64,000 bases of DNA, from positions 65,148,253 to 65,212,252 of the forward strand of contig CM042688.1 of assembly GCA_023614405.1 (NCBI GenBank), given 5' to 3'. The position numbers and the translations under genes are program-made. The notes beneath the pieces are model-generated. The model was not told the origin of the DNA and searched no databases. It saw nothing but the letters and a program-made list of their open reading frames with translations. Every line of letters starts with the position of its first letter. Position 1 is the stretch's first letter. Below, piece after piece: positions 1 to 11,606 of the stretch. This DNA is from Avena insularis (Eukaryota > Streptophyta > Magnoliopsida > Poales > Poaceae).

Positions 1-671
1 AAAGATTCAATAGTTTGATATTTAAGTTGTGGTGTACTTCTTCTAGTGGTGTCATGTGAACGCCGACTACATGACACTTCACCTATATGGGCCTAGGGGA
101 ATGCATTGTGTATTTGGCTACTAATCGTAGGGGTTGCCGGAGTGACAGAAACCTGAACCCCCGTTAGGAAACCATTGCACAAGGGACGTAAGGGTCTTAG
201 AGTTTAAAGTTGTGGTTAGGTCTCTACCTTAATTACTTTCTTGTACTTACGGATGTTTGCAAGGGGTATAATCACAAGTATGTATTGGTCTTGGATGGGG
301 CGGTACATTAGCACAGGTTCACCCACACAACACTTAGCAAGCTAGAGAAGATTAATCAACTATATGAAGCGAAAGCACTTGACAGTCTTCCCATGTGTCC
401 TCGAGAACGTTTGGTCATCTTAAGTAATACAACTGGCTTGTCCTTTGCTGCATAAAGGATTGGGCCACTTGCTGCATTTTTTCCTACTGTCTTTTATTTA
501 CTCGTACTTTGTTTACTTGCTTTATCAAAAAACCCTAAAAATTCGTTTGCTAAGTATTTGCAGAGAATTCCTGATCCATACCACTAGCCAGCACCTTCTG
601 CTCCTCGTTGGGTTCGACACTCTTACTTATCAAAAATACTGCGATACGCCCCCTATACTTGTGGGTCATCA
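1..671 (+). mobile_element. 3' part of an LTR (LTR retrotransposon cut by the window edge)
   Basis: The segment reads like the distal part of a long Triticeae LTR and finishes with GGGTCATCA at 671, a typical CA end. From 672 the sequence changes character and continues as the interior of an element on the opposite strand, so this LTR probably inserted into that interior. Its start, and therefore its target-site duplication, lies outside the window. A short ORF at 445-681 is incidental. The class (probably Gypsy) is inferred from style, not from coding sequence. Confidence 0.5.
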
Positions 672-677
672 ACGTTC

Positions 678-968
678 TTAGCAATAAGATTGTAACATTA
701 GTAACAAGTTTGTAAGTTTCATATGAAGCATACTATCACTACTCTTTCTCATGATTGAATCTTTTAAGAGTAGATCATGGACACCTTTATAAACCAAATA
801 TTCTATGACTTTAACTCTAGTGTGAGACACTAGGGACTCCTCAAGAGTAATGGAATATTGAAAACTAAAGTGCCCAACTTCCATACATTTATCACAAGTA
901 TCATGATATGAATTACAAAAGGATTTTGCACAACCATCTAGTAGATCATACAAGTTAAACAAATCCAT
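678..968 (-). CDS. Uncharacterised short ORF in the minus-strand LTR element
   Basis: A 96-codon minus-strand ORF follows 1042-1479 within the same retroelement interior. It has a Cys-rich patch (CAKSF then CDKC) but no family I can name. It may be the continuation of the upstream ORF after the stop at 1042-1044, or a chance frame. It is cut from the rest of its element by the LTR ending at 671. I assign no function. Confidence 0.3.
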   Translation of the reverse strand: MDLFNLYDLLDGCAKSFCNSYHDTCDKCMEVGHFSFQYSITLEESLVSHTRVKVIEYLVYKGVHDLLLKDSIMRKSSDSMLHMKLTNLLLMLQSYC

Positions 969-1041
969 ACCATCAGCGGTAGTATCTTCGCTGCGGTGTA
1001 CATTCTCTTCTTCTTTCTTCTGTGAGTATCTTCCGCGACTA

Positions 1042-1479
1042 TCATCTTGTGAGCATCACTAATGCATTATCATAAAATTTATCAATACAATAATAGTATA
1101 TAAGGTATACTATTCCATAGATCTTATCGAGTACTTCATCTTCTCTTTTTATATCACTCATGCGAGCTAGCAACTCACAACAACCGGTAAAAAGTACTCT
1201 CTCATAAACCTCCATATTAGCACAGAATTCGAAATGCTCATTATAAAGTGTTAATCTTATATCAACAGTATACTCACATTGATAATTAAAACGATCTTTG
1301 GATACGCAGTCTTCATAAGTAAAATTGCATGAGGTACATAATATGGATGAATAGCCTTTCAACCAATTCACCCACTCTTCTAATACCTTTTCCCTTGTAA
1401 TATAATATCCAAAAGTTTCCACTTTCTTTTCCTCTATTGCGATCTTCATTTGTTCAAAAATAGCAATCTCGGAAGACAT
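1042..1479 (-). CDS. Uncharacterised retroelement-borne protein, 145 aa
   Basis: The ORF starts at the ATG at 1479, which begins MSSEIAIFEQMK and lies about 160 bases after the primer-binding site, and ends with TGA at 1042-1044. The product is acidic, predicted mostly alpha-helical, with six cysteines, and lacks a Gag CCHC knuckle or any enzyme motif. Proteins of this kind recur in Triticeae LTR elements that have lost gag-pol, so I read it as a TE-borne ORF rather than a host gene. Its position directly after the leader is where gag would lie. Function unknown. Confidence 0.45.
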   Translation of the reverse strand: MSSEIAIFEQMKIAIEEKKVETFGYYITREKVLEEWVNWLKGYSSILCTSCNFTYEDCVSKDRFNYQCEYTVDIRLTLYNEHFEFCANMEVYERVLFTGCCELLARMSDIKREDEVLDKIYGIVYLIYYYCIDKFYDNALVMLTR

Positions 1480-1636
1480 GATTAGTAGCAAATGTTTATA
1501 TAGTTTTTGTTTTATAAATTTTTATGGGTTTTTGGTTTTATAATTTTTTGTTCTTTTCAAATAAGTAAAAGAAGTAAAATAGCAACAGACAGAAATAAAC
1601 TATGTGCGAGTGGGTAGGTAATAACCAACCTCTTTG

Positions 1637-1655
1637 CTCCCGGCAACAGCACCAA
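1637..1655 (-). other. Primer-binding site of the minus-strand LTR element
   Basis: Read on the minus strand this is TTGGTGCTGTTGCCGGGAG, close to the TGGCGCCGTTGCCGGGGA-type site common in plant Gypsy elements. It lies five bases inside the LTR end at 1661, which fixes the orientation of the element. Confidence 0.7.
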
Positions 1656-1660
1656 GTTGA

Positions 1661-3350
1661 TGTCTGAGTTCCTGCGATCAACAACAGGGTTATTATAGTA
1701 CTTGTAGCAGCAACAACAGGGTTATTGCAATACTTGTAGAAACAGCAGAAGCTATACAAATGGCAACAACACAACCCTGCAAACACGTTGTCAGTGAGGC
1801 CACATTTGCACCCAAGACGGTGTTTGGAAATAGTCTACACTATAAGTTGCTGGAACAATAGTAAACAGGAGAGATTTAAAGTAACTAGTATCAAAGTAAA
1901 TAACAAAAGTAAACTAAAGCAAGAGAATGTTTATGTAGTGTGGTGTGATGTGATTGAGGGGTTCTCAAGGAGTGTAGGATTCACCACTAGCATGGGAGAA
2001 TTATGTATGATTATCTATGTATTTCGTCATGATATGTGTGGAGAGAGCTCCATAATAAGATGTTCACTATAAGACTCATGGGCAGTCGCTTCTTGAATCA
2101 GGTATTGAGGTCATCTCTAAATAACCACTACGATGCATGTGAGAAATCACTCCTACAGACCATCAAAAATTAAGGGTTCCCCATGGATATCGTAATAAGC
2201 TTAGTGTGTCTCTCTTAATTCCCCCTTTTGACCGTGTAGGTTATAAGACAATGCTTGTAGTCACAAACGTAGAACTAGACATGCTCCCATACACGTCCAA
2301 AGGATATCTTCCTCTCTTTAGTGGTATGTGACCGACTTCACATACCATCTAAGGAGAGAGATCTAACACAATATCATAAATCAGTAGATCAAAGACCAAA
2401 GTTATAGATCATATTTATTTCAATGCATAATAATACTAGGGTTTCACCATCTCTCCCCAAGAACAAGGCAACTACTCATACATAAAGGGGATCAACATCA
2501 TGACAATAATATGGATGATATATGAAGGTACAATTGAATACGAATGCAAATCCACAATTGAGTTTGGATTGAAACAAAGTAGACAAAGAGGATCGATGTT
2601 GGAGACGTTGTTGATGAAGTTCGATGTGTAGACTTTAAAGATGCAAGTCTCCTATTCCTATTGAGTGATGTGGTGGTGGAGATCTTGTGTGCAGAGGCTA
2701 TGGAGGCAGCGGAGTAGCAGGGCTCCGTCCCTATGGCGTGTGTGGATTCTCCCCTCGCGGCTAGGGTTCTCCCTCTTTAAATGGGCATTCTAGAGGTCGG
2801 TTTCGTGAACCGATGGAGCTCGGGGCCGAATATGCCCATCAGGCATTAACAAATGATGTTTCGTTTGACAAAACCGAGCCGACAGAGGGTGGTACGACCG
2901 TACGATACGGACGGCTCCGCTCGTACCGCGGGTCGTTAAACTCTGAGAACTCTGTGATGTTTTGGCCGCCATTTTTTCATACAGAGTCCGATTGAGGTTT
3001 TCTTTGGCTCGTTGGATACAACACCATGGTATTGGATAAGGAATATGAGACGATGGAAAAATATGACTTTTGCACATCTCATATGGCTAAATATGACGCC
3101 TGCAACTTCTCCATATTGAATCCTCTTGGCTCTTTTTATCTATGATTGTCCATAACACCTACACACAAGTCAAAGACAAGGAAAAGTAATAAAATCCTAC
3201 TAAAACTACTAGTTGTGAAAAGTCCATATGAAAATGAGTGAGAACTAGTAAACATGCATAATAGGCATAGTTGTAGATAGATATAGCATATGATGAGTGA
3301 CAATATGAATAATTTGTATGCTTAAATATGCATCATATTTGCACTCATCA
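1661..3350 (-). mobile_element. LTR (5' LTR, minus-strand element), 1690 bp
   Basis: On the plus strand the segment begins TGTCTGAG and ends ACTCATCA, giving TG...CA termini. It lies immediately next to the primer-binding site at 1637-1655. Read on the minus strand it starts TGATGAGTGCAAATATGATG and contains an A/T-rich promoter-like block near 2780 followed by a GC-rich leader. The length suits large Triticeae Gypsy LTRs. The partner LTR is not in the window. The ORFs at 1788-2072 and 2790-3077 are incidental. Confidence 0.6.
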
Positions 3351-3398
3351 GTCTCATACGAATCTACGATTCGAATGGATACTCGGGGACTACTAATA

Positions 3399-3890
3399 TA
3401 GGCATGCCCTACAGGCACACACTATTGGCCTATTTGGTTTGGCCCGACGGGAGGCCCACGTAACGATTTGCTACCGACGGTGAAGCCCGTGACCATCCAG
3501 ATGAAGCCAAGCCCATGAAGGATTCGACTCCTTGGCGGATATGGCAAGGCTAGATAGGGAACTTTTGGGTTTAGCCCTCAAACTTGTAACTGACTCGGAT
3601 GCCTCGCGAGATCTTGTTTCCCCATATAAAGGCCAGGAGGGAGCAACAAGGAGGCTAATCAATCTCTCGCACATACATCGCCAGATTCAATCTACGCACC
3701 ATTGCTATCTCAGGCGACCTTGCAAACCTTTGATTTCTCAATCAATCAAGAACAAATAAGCATGAGTAGGGTTTTCCCTCCGGGGAGCCTGAACCTGGGT
3801 AAACCTCTTGACCCCGTATGATTATATGTTAGTCGACGAAGTCTTCAGCACAACGCTCTTCCTCTAAACCTAAGTCCATCAAGTATGGAA
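3399..3890 (+). mobile_element. Orphan Gypsy-type LTR, distantly related to G2/G3 LTRs
   Basis: A polypurine-like CTCGGGGACTACT at 3382-3394 precedes sequence that parallels the G2 and G3 LTRs: a 'GCATGCCCTACAGGCAC' start, a CATATAAAGGCCAGGAGG promoter-like block near 3625, 'CGCCAGATTCAATCTACGCA', 'GCCTGAACCTGGGTAAA', and 'AAACCTAAGTCCATCAAGTATGG' near the end. No primer-binding site follows, so it is a 3' LTR remnant or a truncated solo LTR. Boundaries are approximate. Confidence 0.5.
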
Positions 3891-4250
3891 ATTTATGTGA
3901 TAAATCCACGTCACCGTCGTTTGAGTCCATACCATCCGTGGACATGGTGGATGGTGATAGAAATTCTACGTGTTCAGAGTCGTCGGTGGATCTAAGTGAT
4001 TTTGTGGAGCTCGGTCAGAGGCATGAGGATCCGCTGGAGGAGCAGATCTTGGTGGAGGTCACCATCTCAACGTGGTGTGGTGAGGAAGCCATGGTTCATC
4101 ATGACCCGAAGAATCTCAAGGGTTGCTGTCAACGATGTCGAGTATCAAGATCTAGGGCAAGCTGAGACGTCGATGATGTCGACAGCGAGGCCAAGACCCC
4201 GTGGCCAACCAAGTAGTCAATGTCGTATCCTCTTAGGAGGATGATGTTTT
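3891..4250 (+). other. Unidentified coding-like stretch with ORF 3938-4165
   Basis: Two overlapping plus-strand frames (3938-4165 and 3996-4244) are open here. The first is acidic with a Cys-rich end. Nothing identifies it. It directly follows the orphan LTR, so it may be retroelement interior or a captured fragment. From 4251 to 4640 the sequence is AT-rich and I see nothing else in it. Confidence 0.2.
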
Positions 4251-4643
4251 TATTTTAGTTAGTAAATTATAATTAAGATGTTTTAGTATGTATTTGTTAA
4301 TCTAGAACTCTTTGGTATTAAGCAATGGTGCTAATTTTTTGGGTCAATATTTGTCCAGACCCTTTTGTTATTAATAGATAGTCACTTTGTAGTTTGGTAC
4401 TTTCCAAAAAAGAGCTCACATGATTTTACTCTCATTGTCGTGGGTAGTATTGAGATACTATGCTATCGTGTCCACAAACTTGTCAAATCGATCACAAGGA
4501 CGATGTGCTTGCCATTGTGAGGAAACAAAATTGAACATAAATGAGTCAAATTGATCGGAACGACATGCCTGCCATTGCAAGGAAACATAACTGAACAAAT
4601 TATAAGAACTAATAAACTTGCATACAGTTGCAATTTGCGTGCG

Positions 4644-5048
4644 CTACTTCTTCTTCTTCGATGTCGCTGGTCCTTCCTCTCCATCGTCAGCGTGGCTCCG
4701 CTTCTTGCCGACAATATTCAGATTATCCTCCTCCTCCTCATCCTCGGAGGAGATGCACATGATATCGTCGCCGCTGTCAGTGGTGTCATCCGAGTCGTCG
4801 TCGTAGCCATCGTCGTCTTCAACGGCATCAAAGTTGTCTGAGTCATCTTCCTCTCGGGGCTGCTCTTCCGCCGAGTTCGATACCGGGTTGCCATCGTCGT
4901 CGTAGTAGTTGTCGGGGTCAGAGAAGGAGTTGTCGTCGGAGTCCCCGTGGTCATAGATAATCCAACGGTAGTCGTTGGTCTGTTCTGGGTCCTGGCTAGA
5001 GTTCTCGTCGTCAGAGTCAAGATACTCTCTCCAATCGGGGAAACACAT
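4644..5048 (-). CDS. Highly acidic, Lys-tailed hypothetical protein, 134 aa
   Basis: The ORF begins MCFPDWREYLDSDDENSS at 5048 and ends at the TAG at 4644-4646. Roughly residues 12-110 are dominated by Asp, Glu and Ser with long acidic runs. The end is basic, with KKRSH and a terminal KKKK, which resembles a nuclear-localisation signal. There is no enzymatic motif. The D/E-rich body plus basic tail recalls histone- or nucleolus-binding proteins, but I believe similar ORFs occur repeatedly in Triticeae transposons, so TE cargo is the likelier origin. The intergenic block upstream (5049-5530) carries a perfect hairpin and duplicated motifs, consistent with a non-autonomous DNA element. A host role is not supported. 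Confidence 0.45.
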   Translation of the reverse strand: MCFPDWREYLDSDDENSSQDPEQTNDYRWIIYDHGDSDDNSFSDPDNYYDDDGNPVSNSAEEQPREEDDSDNFDAVEDDDGYDDDSDDTTDSGDDIMCISSEDEEEEDNLNIVGKKRSHADDGEEGPATSKKKK

Positions 5049-5305
5049 GGCTAGGAGGAGGAAGGGAACAGAGATAGTAGTGTTGTTGAATTGCGGGGAG
5101 AGAGTTAGACGATGATAATGGGAATGAAATGTACTCGTTGATGGCTAAGCGCGCGGAGCCTTTTATTCTCACGGAACCTAGCCTTTTAATGCCACGGAAA
5201 CTTTTATTGCCTTTTATTGCCACATAATAATTATAAGCTTTAGATTGAAACCATTAATTATTTAATAAAGAATGTACAAGTATCCGAGTTTTTCCTAAAA
5301 GTAAT

Positions 5306-5344
5306 TATCGCACACGGTTTTGGGGAATAAATCCGTGTGCGATA
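5306..5344. repeat. Perfect 12-bp inverted repeat (hairpin) and nearby direct repeat
   Basis: TATCGCACACGG at 5306-5317 is mirrored exactly by CCGTGTGCGATA at 5333-5344 around a 15-base loop. The right arm continues into GATGGGCCCGTTAAGGGC, and a near copy (GTGTGATAGATGGGCCCGTT) recurs from about 5486. Sub-terminal repeats of this kind are common in class II elements, so this probably marks one end of the element that carries the acidic ORF. No complete terminal inverted repeat was found. Confidence 0.5.
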
Positions 5345-6372
5345 GATGGGCCCGTTAAGGGCTCGAGCGGCATCCACAATATTCTTGAAATTGCATATGA
5401 ACGGAAATCAGATATGTCGCACATATTTGCATTTTCTGAAAATCTCAATAAATATACCGCGCATGCTTTTTTTAAAAAAAAACAGTGTGATAGATGGGCC
5501 CGTTAGGGCCCATAATACTCAACCTTACCAACTTTCTTGTATATATAAGGACCAACAGGATCTCGACAACTTCCACCCCTCTTTAGAAATCCTGGTGCCT
5601 AGAAAACTCGCCTGGTCGGTGAGGCGGAAACTATCCAGATTTCGAATTGCCTTCTACTCTGGAACGCCGATGATCTGCCCGTTGATTTCTTCACTGTTGT
5701 GCCAATGCACATGATCGAAGTTCGGTGGTACCACCGATAATGCCGGTCAAGCCAGCTACTGCTCGCCCTCCATTGTAGCCACTACACGTCTGCTCCCAAA
5801 GGTATGTACGTTGTTACCGTGAATGTTTTATTGATATTTATATTTCTAATCTACACACTAAACACACTTAGCAAGATCAGATTCGTTAGAACATTGAGAC
5901 GTTAGGCCGTGCGTGTACCTATTCTAGTTTTAATACTCATATTTGCTTTTGTGTCTTCGACCGGATCGATGAGTTTGCTCCAATATTTTATTGTGTTTGT
6001 CCATGTGTTAGCTAGATATATATTATTGCGTTCCACCGATTCTAGTGCTAGATATTTTTAATATGTCTGGACGGATTGGCTTGCTAGATATTGCATTTTG
6101 TGATGCATGCCAATCTCCTGCGCATCTCACAAATACTTGTCTGAGGCTTGCTTTACCACGACTTCTTTGAGGCACCAATGCCTAGGGATAAGGCCAAGAG
6201 TTGAGAACACCCGGATGCCTAATGAGCCTTACCAATTGAAGGTTCATGAATCGGGAGAAAATGCTACCTGGTGAATTTTCTAGGTAAGAAGGATCTTCTA
6301 ACTACTCATCATTTTGGTTCCTACAGTGTGCCCAATAGTCCTTGTTCTATGACTTTTGACTTCTAGAGGTCC
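5345..6372. other. Intergenic stretch without a supported gene
   Basis: It contains a TATATATAAGGACC promoter-like motif near 5536 followed by a short open frame (to 5714), then AT-rich sequence. I see no domain, no splice-consistent coding exon and no terminal repeat. It may include the 5' untranslated part of the LINE whose coding remains begin at 6373. Confidence 0.3.
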
Positions 6373-6621
6373 ATGGTGCAGTCTGCATGGTTTATTGAGA
6401 AGGTTTGGGTACTAGTACATGATTTGCATGCAGATGCTTTGGATGACTACCTGGCTTTGTGGGCAATTGGTACCCTTTTGGGGAAAACTCTGGATATTGA
6501 TATGCCTTACACTAGACATAATAATGTGTTGCATATCCTTGTTGCATGCCTTAATCCTAGCCTTATCCCCGAGAGGACAAATATTCTGCTTAAGGGAGAT
6601 TTCTTTAAGCTCCATTTTTAG
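6373..6621 (+). pseudogene. LINE ORF1 fragment (DUF4283-like RNA-binding region)
   Basis: The frame reads VWVLVHDLHADALDDYLALW then AIGTLLGKTLDIDM, which matches the pattern of plant LINE ORF1 proteins of the DUF4283 type (V-W-V-x-V-x-x-x-P...LWAIG..LG..L.VD). In intact elements this region lies ahead of a zinc knuckle and is thought to bind the RNA of the element. The frame stops at 6619-6621 and the continuation to about 7530 is broken. It is a fragment with no expected activity. Confidence 0.6.
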
Positions 6622-8164
6622 GAGGAGGGACGCCTCTACCTCCCCTAATTCAGGATGTCAACAGGAATGACATTGACAAAGATGGAATGACAATGATCAT
6701 GGCGCTGATAACACAAACATGGAGATACTAAGAGAGGGAGGGGCTACTAGGAATTCTAATGATGCTAATATGGAGGAGAATGGTGATGAGATGCTTGAGG
6801 ATGGGACTGCACCATCACATAGCCGAGCTAACATTGTGCAACAACATGTTCTTATGTTTGTCTCATTCACAATGATGTACTATGTCAATGAGTATGATAG
6901 GAGTGCGAGATCTACCCCTGGTATGCTTATGTCAAATAGTAAGGTTGCTAATTTTTTTGCCTAAAGGTATCATTGAAAAATAATGCTCACACATTTTCAT
7001 TTCATAGGCTTCATTGTTATCATACGATAATCATCAAGGTTCTTTTTTTCACCATCTTATACAGTGTTGATGAACGAAGAGCAAGTCCTGGCCGAGGACG
7101 AGGTGATTGCTTCGCTTACCGCACCACAACTACCCTGTTTTGCCACACCCTCCACCGGCTCCCTACTGGAGCCTGCCCAGGGTCCACGGTAGCCTACCGA
7201 GCAACCATTACAACACGCTGAGCCAATGCGGCATCCCATTGCGCCAATTACTCGGGGCACTTCGGCTCCCCACAAAGCCCGGGTGGGGCTGACACCTAAG
7301 GATACGCACTGATGGAGCGGTGTTCCAGGGGCATGTTTTCAGCTGGTCCAATATTAGCGCGGCGACATTGCTGACTGAGGCGGAGGTGGTGGATTTCGGT
7401 GGAGTGCATCCGCCAATAGGTCTACATTCGAGCGGAAGAGTGCAAGCCCGACTTCATGCGGACTCCACCCAGATGGAGCAAGCAATGCTAATCGCTCAGC
7501 GCCACGATAATCTTTAGGGACAAGGTAAGAATCTTTATATATTTTTTAGTTTTATAAGATGAGATAGTTGATAGGGCCAAAAAATTGGCGTGTCTATGTG
7601 CGACAATAGCAAAGAGAATTGTGCAGCAACAAAATTAATTATTGGTAATGAAGTTTAATCGTGCATTAACTATATTAAAGAAAAAAAGAGGCAAATGTTG
7701 AGAATACTTTGGTTGTCTCCCATCCATCAGATCTTTGTGAATAGTTGATAGATGAGCAAAGTCCGAGTTGAGATGAGTTTCATGAGTATGTTGTTCAAGT
7801 TTTAAACAAAGTCACGCAACCTCACAGATGCAAGTCTTATAATGAGACTAAGTCCAAAGGAGAACAAGAATAAAAAAAGACAAGTAGATTATAATGTTGG
7901 GTAGAAAATAATGACTTGGAACGGTGAGAGATTTGGAGACCCCAGGAAACACTTGTTTGTTCATGAGAGCCTATAAGTGACATGACATTCTTGGAAATGG
8001 GCATGTCTAATTTTACCGTGCCTTTCTGAAAACACCTGGCCACGGGAAGGATTTGGCTTGGTTTTGTCTGCTGCCACATTGCGGTCCAGGGGTATTTTAG
8101 TTGGCATTAACACATAAACACTGCAAGTTAAAAATATTGAGACCGGAGATTTTTGTGTTAAGTT

Positions 8165-10430
8165 ACATATGGGATCTAAGCACGATGGTTCTGAATGGTT
8201 TTCTTGCTAGTATATGGAGCAGCGAAAGATTCTCATAAAACTGAATTCTTCTCAGAACTTGTGTCCATGTGTTAGACGGAGTCACTAACTATGTTGTTTG
8301 GGGCGATTTCAATATTTTGCGCAAACAAGAAGAAAAGAGTAATAATAATTTTAATCCCCGATGGCCGTTTATGTTTAATAATATCATTGAGAGCCTTGAT
8401 CTTGGAAAATTGATCTCTTGAGTAGATAATTTACTTGGGCTAATCACAGACATAATCCAAACTTATAAAAAGTTGGATCGAATTCTTACAAGTGTGGAGT
8501 GAGAACATAAATTTCCTTTAGTTTTGGTAAGACGTCTTTGTGTTCAGACACCCGTTATTACTTGGCTCGGTCACTATACACATATAGGCAATAAAGCCCG
8601 CTTCTCTTTTGAACTTTCATGGTTGCGTCATGGTGGGTTCTATGAGATGATAAAAAAATGAATGAGAATCAGTGTATATTGGGTATACTCCCATTCAGAC
8701 TTAGCAAAATAAGATTAGACACTCACGCTATTTCTTGAAAGGATAGGCCAAGACTAAGCGGTAATTACAAAAAAGATAAAGAATGACTATTAAGAATAAT
8801 TAATGAACTAGATAGTAAAACAGAAACTACTCCATTGAATGGAGTATAAAAAGATAAGTTAAAAGATTCAAATAAACTTAGACGTGATGAGGAGACTAAT
8901 GAGCTCAGCGCGCTAAGGTCAAACACGTTCAAGAAGGTGGAAACAACTTAACATGTTTCCATCTTATTGCAAATGGAAAATATAGAAAGAAAAATAATTT
9001 AAAATTAAAACAAGATGAAGAAACCATTGTAGGTGAAGACAACCTGAAATTCTATATTAGAGAGTACTATAAAAAAACTCTTTGGCGAGACAAATAATAA
9101 TAGTTTCTCTTTGATAGAAGAACAAATTGATGATAACCACAACTTTTAGTTGAAGAAAATGTTATTCTAACAGCTGATTTTAATGAGAAAGAATTTCTGA
9201 AAGCTATTTCTTAGATGGAACATAATAACGCTCGGTTTCTGGCTGAGTATTACCAAACCTTTTGGAATGTTATATAAAATGACATCGTGACTCTTATTGG
9301 GCAGTTGCATATGGGAGAATTACCCCTTTTAAAGTTGAATTTTGCGGTGATCACTCTTTTAACCAAAAAGGAGAATGTGGTTCAAATCCAATAATATAGA
9401 CCAATTTATCTTCTAAATGTTAGCTTCAATTTTTTTACTATGGTGGCTATTAATTGAATTACGGATTTGGCTCATAAAGTGATTAGACCAACACAAACTG
9501 CCTTGATGCTAGGACGACATATCCTTCAAGGGGTTATTGTTTTGCACGAAACCATCCATGAGCTTCATCGAAAGAAGTTAGATGTTGTGCATTTCATAAT
9601 TGATTTTGAGAAGGCATATGATAAGTTAAAATGAACATTCTTACAACAAGTTTTGCGCATGGAGGGTTTTGATCTCCAATGGTGTGAGTGGACTAAACAC
9701 TACGTGCAAGGCAGTAGTGTTGGAATAAGGGTAAATGATGATACTAGCTATTATTTCCAGACATGAAAAGGGTTTAGACGGGGAGATTCTTTGTCTCCAA
9801 TAATTTTTAATATTGTTATTGATATGTTGGCTATTCTTATTGCCCGTGCTAAGGCGAATGGCCATGCAGGTAGTCTTGTACCTCATTTGGTTCAGAGCGG
9901 GGGTTCCATTCTGAAGTATGTGGGTGATACCATGCTTTTTATAGAGCATGATTTAAATAAGGTCGTAAATATGAAACTAATACTTTGCATTTTTGAGCAA
10001 TTATCGGGATTGAAGATCAATTTTCATAAAATCGAATTTTCTATTTTGGTAATGCAAAGGAGGTGGAGCATGAATACAAGCATTTTTTTGGCTGGGAGTC
10101 TAGTTGTCCCCCCCTTTCGGTATCTTCGAGTACCTATCCACTATAGAAAAATTAAGACATTCGAAATGAAATGGAAAGTTGTTTTGTTTCTAAGCTAGGC
10201 TGCTCAAAAGGCAACCTTCTTTCCTATGGGGACCGACTGGTCTTAGTTAATTCGGTTTTGACTAGTTTACTGATGTTCAGGTTTTCTTTCCAAGAAATAT
10301 CAAAAGGGTACAAAAACGATTGGATTTATTTGGATCTATGTTCTTATAGAAAAGTGATGATGCTAAGAAAAAATATGGATTATCTAAATGGAATATTATC
10401 TTTCGCCCCAAGGATTAGAGAGGGCTAGGA
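8165..10430 (+). pseudogene. LINE ORF2 remnant: endonuclease plus reverse transcriptase
   Basis: From 8165 short frames recover an AP-endonuclease-like stretch including WGDFNIL (near 8300) and NFNPRWPFMFNNIIESLDL. Further on come LLNVSFNFF, DFEKAYDK (near 9605), the long open frame 9791-10198 with LSPIIFNIVIDMLAILIARA, and LSGLKINFHK. These are the fixed landmarks of plant LINE reverse transcriptases in the right order. The catalytic Y-A-D-D box is changed to Y-V-G-D at about 9917-9928, so the first catalytic Asp is lost. With many stops and frameshifts the copy is dead. It is typical of old LINE copies close to grass genes. Confidence 0.8.
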
Positions 10431-11606
10431 ATTGAGGTACTTGAGATAAAAACAAGTGTCTACTTAGCAAGTGGCTTTTTAAATTGCTTATCGAAGATGG
10501 AATGTGACAAAAAAAATACTTCATAACAAATACTTGCAAGGTAAAACTCCATCTCAAATAGAGGCCAAACCTACAGATTCTCCCTTTTGAAAGGGTCTCA
10601 TGCGTGTAAAGGACTTGTTCTTCACAAATGGCTTTTTCAAAATTGGAGATTGCGAAAGTGTATGTTTTTGGGAAGATGTATGGTTGGGTGATACATCATT
10701 AGCACAACAATATCCGCCTTTATATAATATTGTGCAAAGAAAAAAAATATCTTGGTAGCAAATGTCCTTAATGAAAATCCTCTGAATATTGGTTTTAGAA
10801 GGAGTTTGACTGAATAAATCGGAACAATGGTTATGCTTATATTAGAGACTAATGATGGTTCATCTAAGTGATAACCTCGATCAGTTTGTTTGGAAGCTAA
10901 CTTCAACAGGTAGTTTTACAATTAAATCTATGTATCTTGACTAAATGAATGGTCATACCATATTGTTACATACATACTTATGAAAGTTAAAATTCTTTAT
11001 AAAATAATTCTTTTCATGTAGTTCCTAAACAATAAAGTTTTACTAACAAAAGATAAACTAGCCAAAAGAAATTGAAATGGATGCCAAAATAATTATTTTT
11101 ATGACTCATTGGAGTCTATTGAACATCATTTTATTTTTTGTCCTTTTGGACGTATCATTTGATGTATGGTTTATTTTACATACAACATACCTCCGCCACA
11201 ATATTAGAATATGTTTAAAAATTGGCTGAATGGAGTTGATAAGAAAAATAAAGCTAGAATATGTATTGGTGTATTAGCTTTATATTGGTCTATTTGGATG
11301 TCTAGAAATAACATTGTCTTTAACAAACAAATGGGTATTAACCTTTTATAGTTTATTCGACTGGTGACGCACTAGATATAACTTTTATCCCACCTTCTCC
11401 TGGCGATCAACGGGAAGCGATACTGGATGCAACCGGCTGGTGACGATCGTCCAAGACTTCTTTTTCTACCTGGGTAGTGACATATTAGTATACTTGAAAT
11501 TTCAAAATGAATAGCTTCATGTTGCTTCTTATGTTTAGCTACTTGATAAATTTAACTTCATTGCTTGTTGTAGAGGCTGGGATCTCGCCCCCATTCGAAA
11601 AAAATG

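Larger units (their letters stand above)
672..1660 (-). mobile_element. Interior of a minus-strand LTR retrotransposon
   Basis: This is the stretch between a primer-binding site (1637-1655, minus strand) and the foreign LTR ending at 671. It contains two minus-strand ORFs (1042-1479 and 678-968) separated by a stop. No protease, reverse transcriptase or integrase is visible, so only the 5' leader and the first coding part of the element are present before it is cut. Confidence 0.6.
6373..11606 (+). mobile_element. Decayed LINE (non-LTR retrotransposon)
   Basis: The layout is ORF1 (DUF4283-like) at 6373, an endonuclease remnant near 8170-8640, a reverse-transcriptase remnant around 9180-10430 and a 3' end near 11575 (GAGGCTGGGATCTCGCCCCC then a short A run at 11599-11606) matching plant LINE 3' ends. 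Every domain is split by stops and frameshifts. The 5' limit is not resolved and I could not find a matching target-site duplication, so the start given is where coding similarity begins. Confidence 0.75.

Noticed and set aside
5346..5714. 122-codon plus-strand frame after the hairpin
   Set aside because: No domain and no support for translation. It contains the TATATATAAGG motif itself, so it is more likely promoter and leader sequence.
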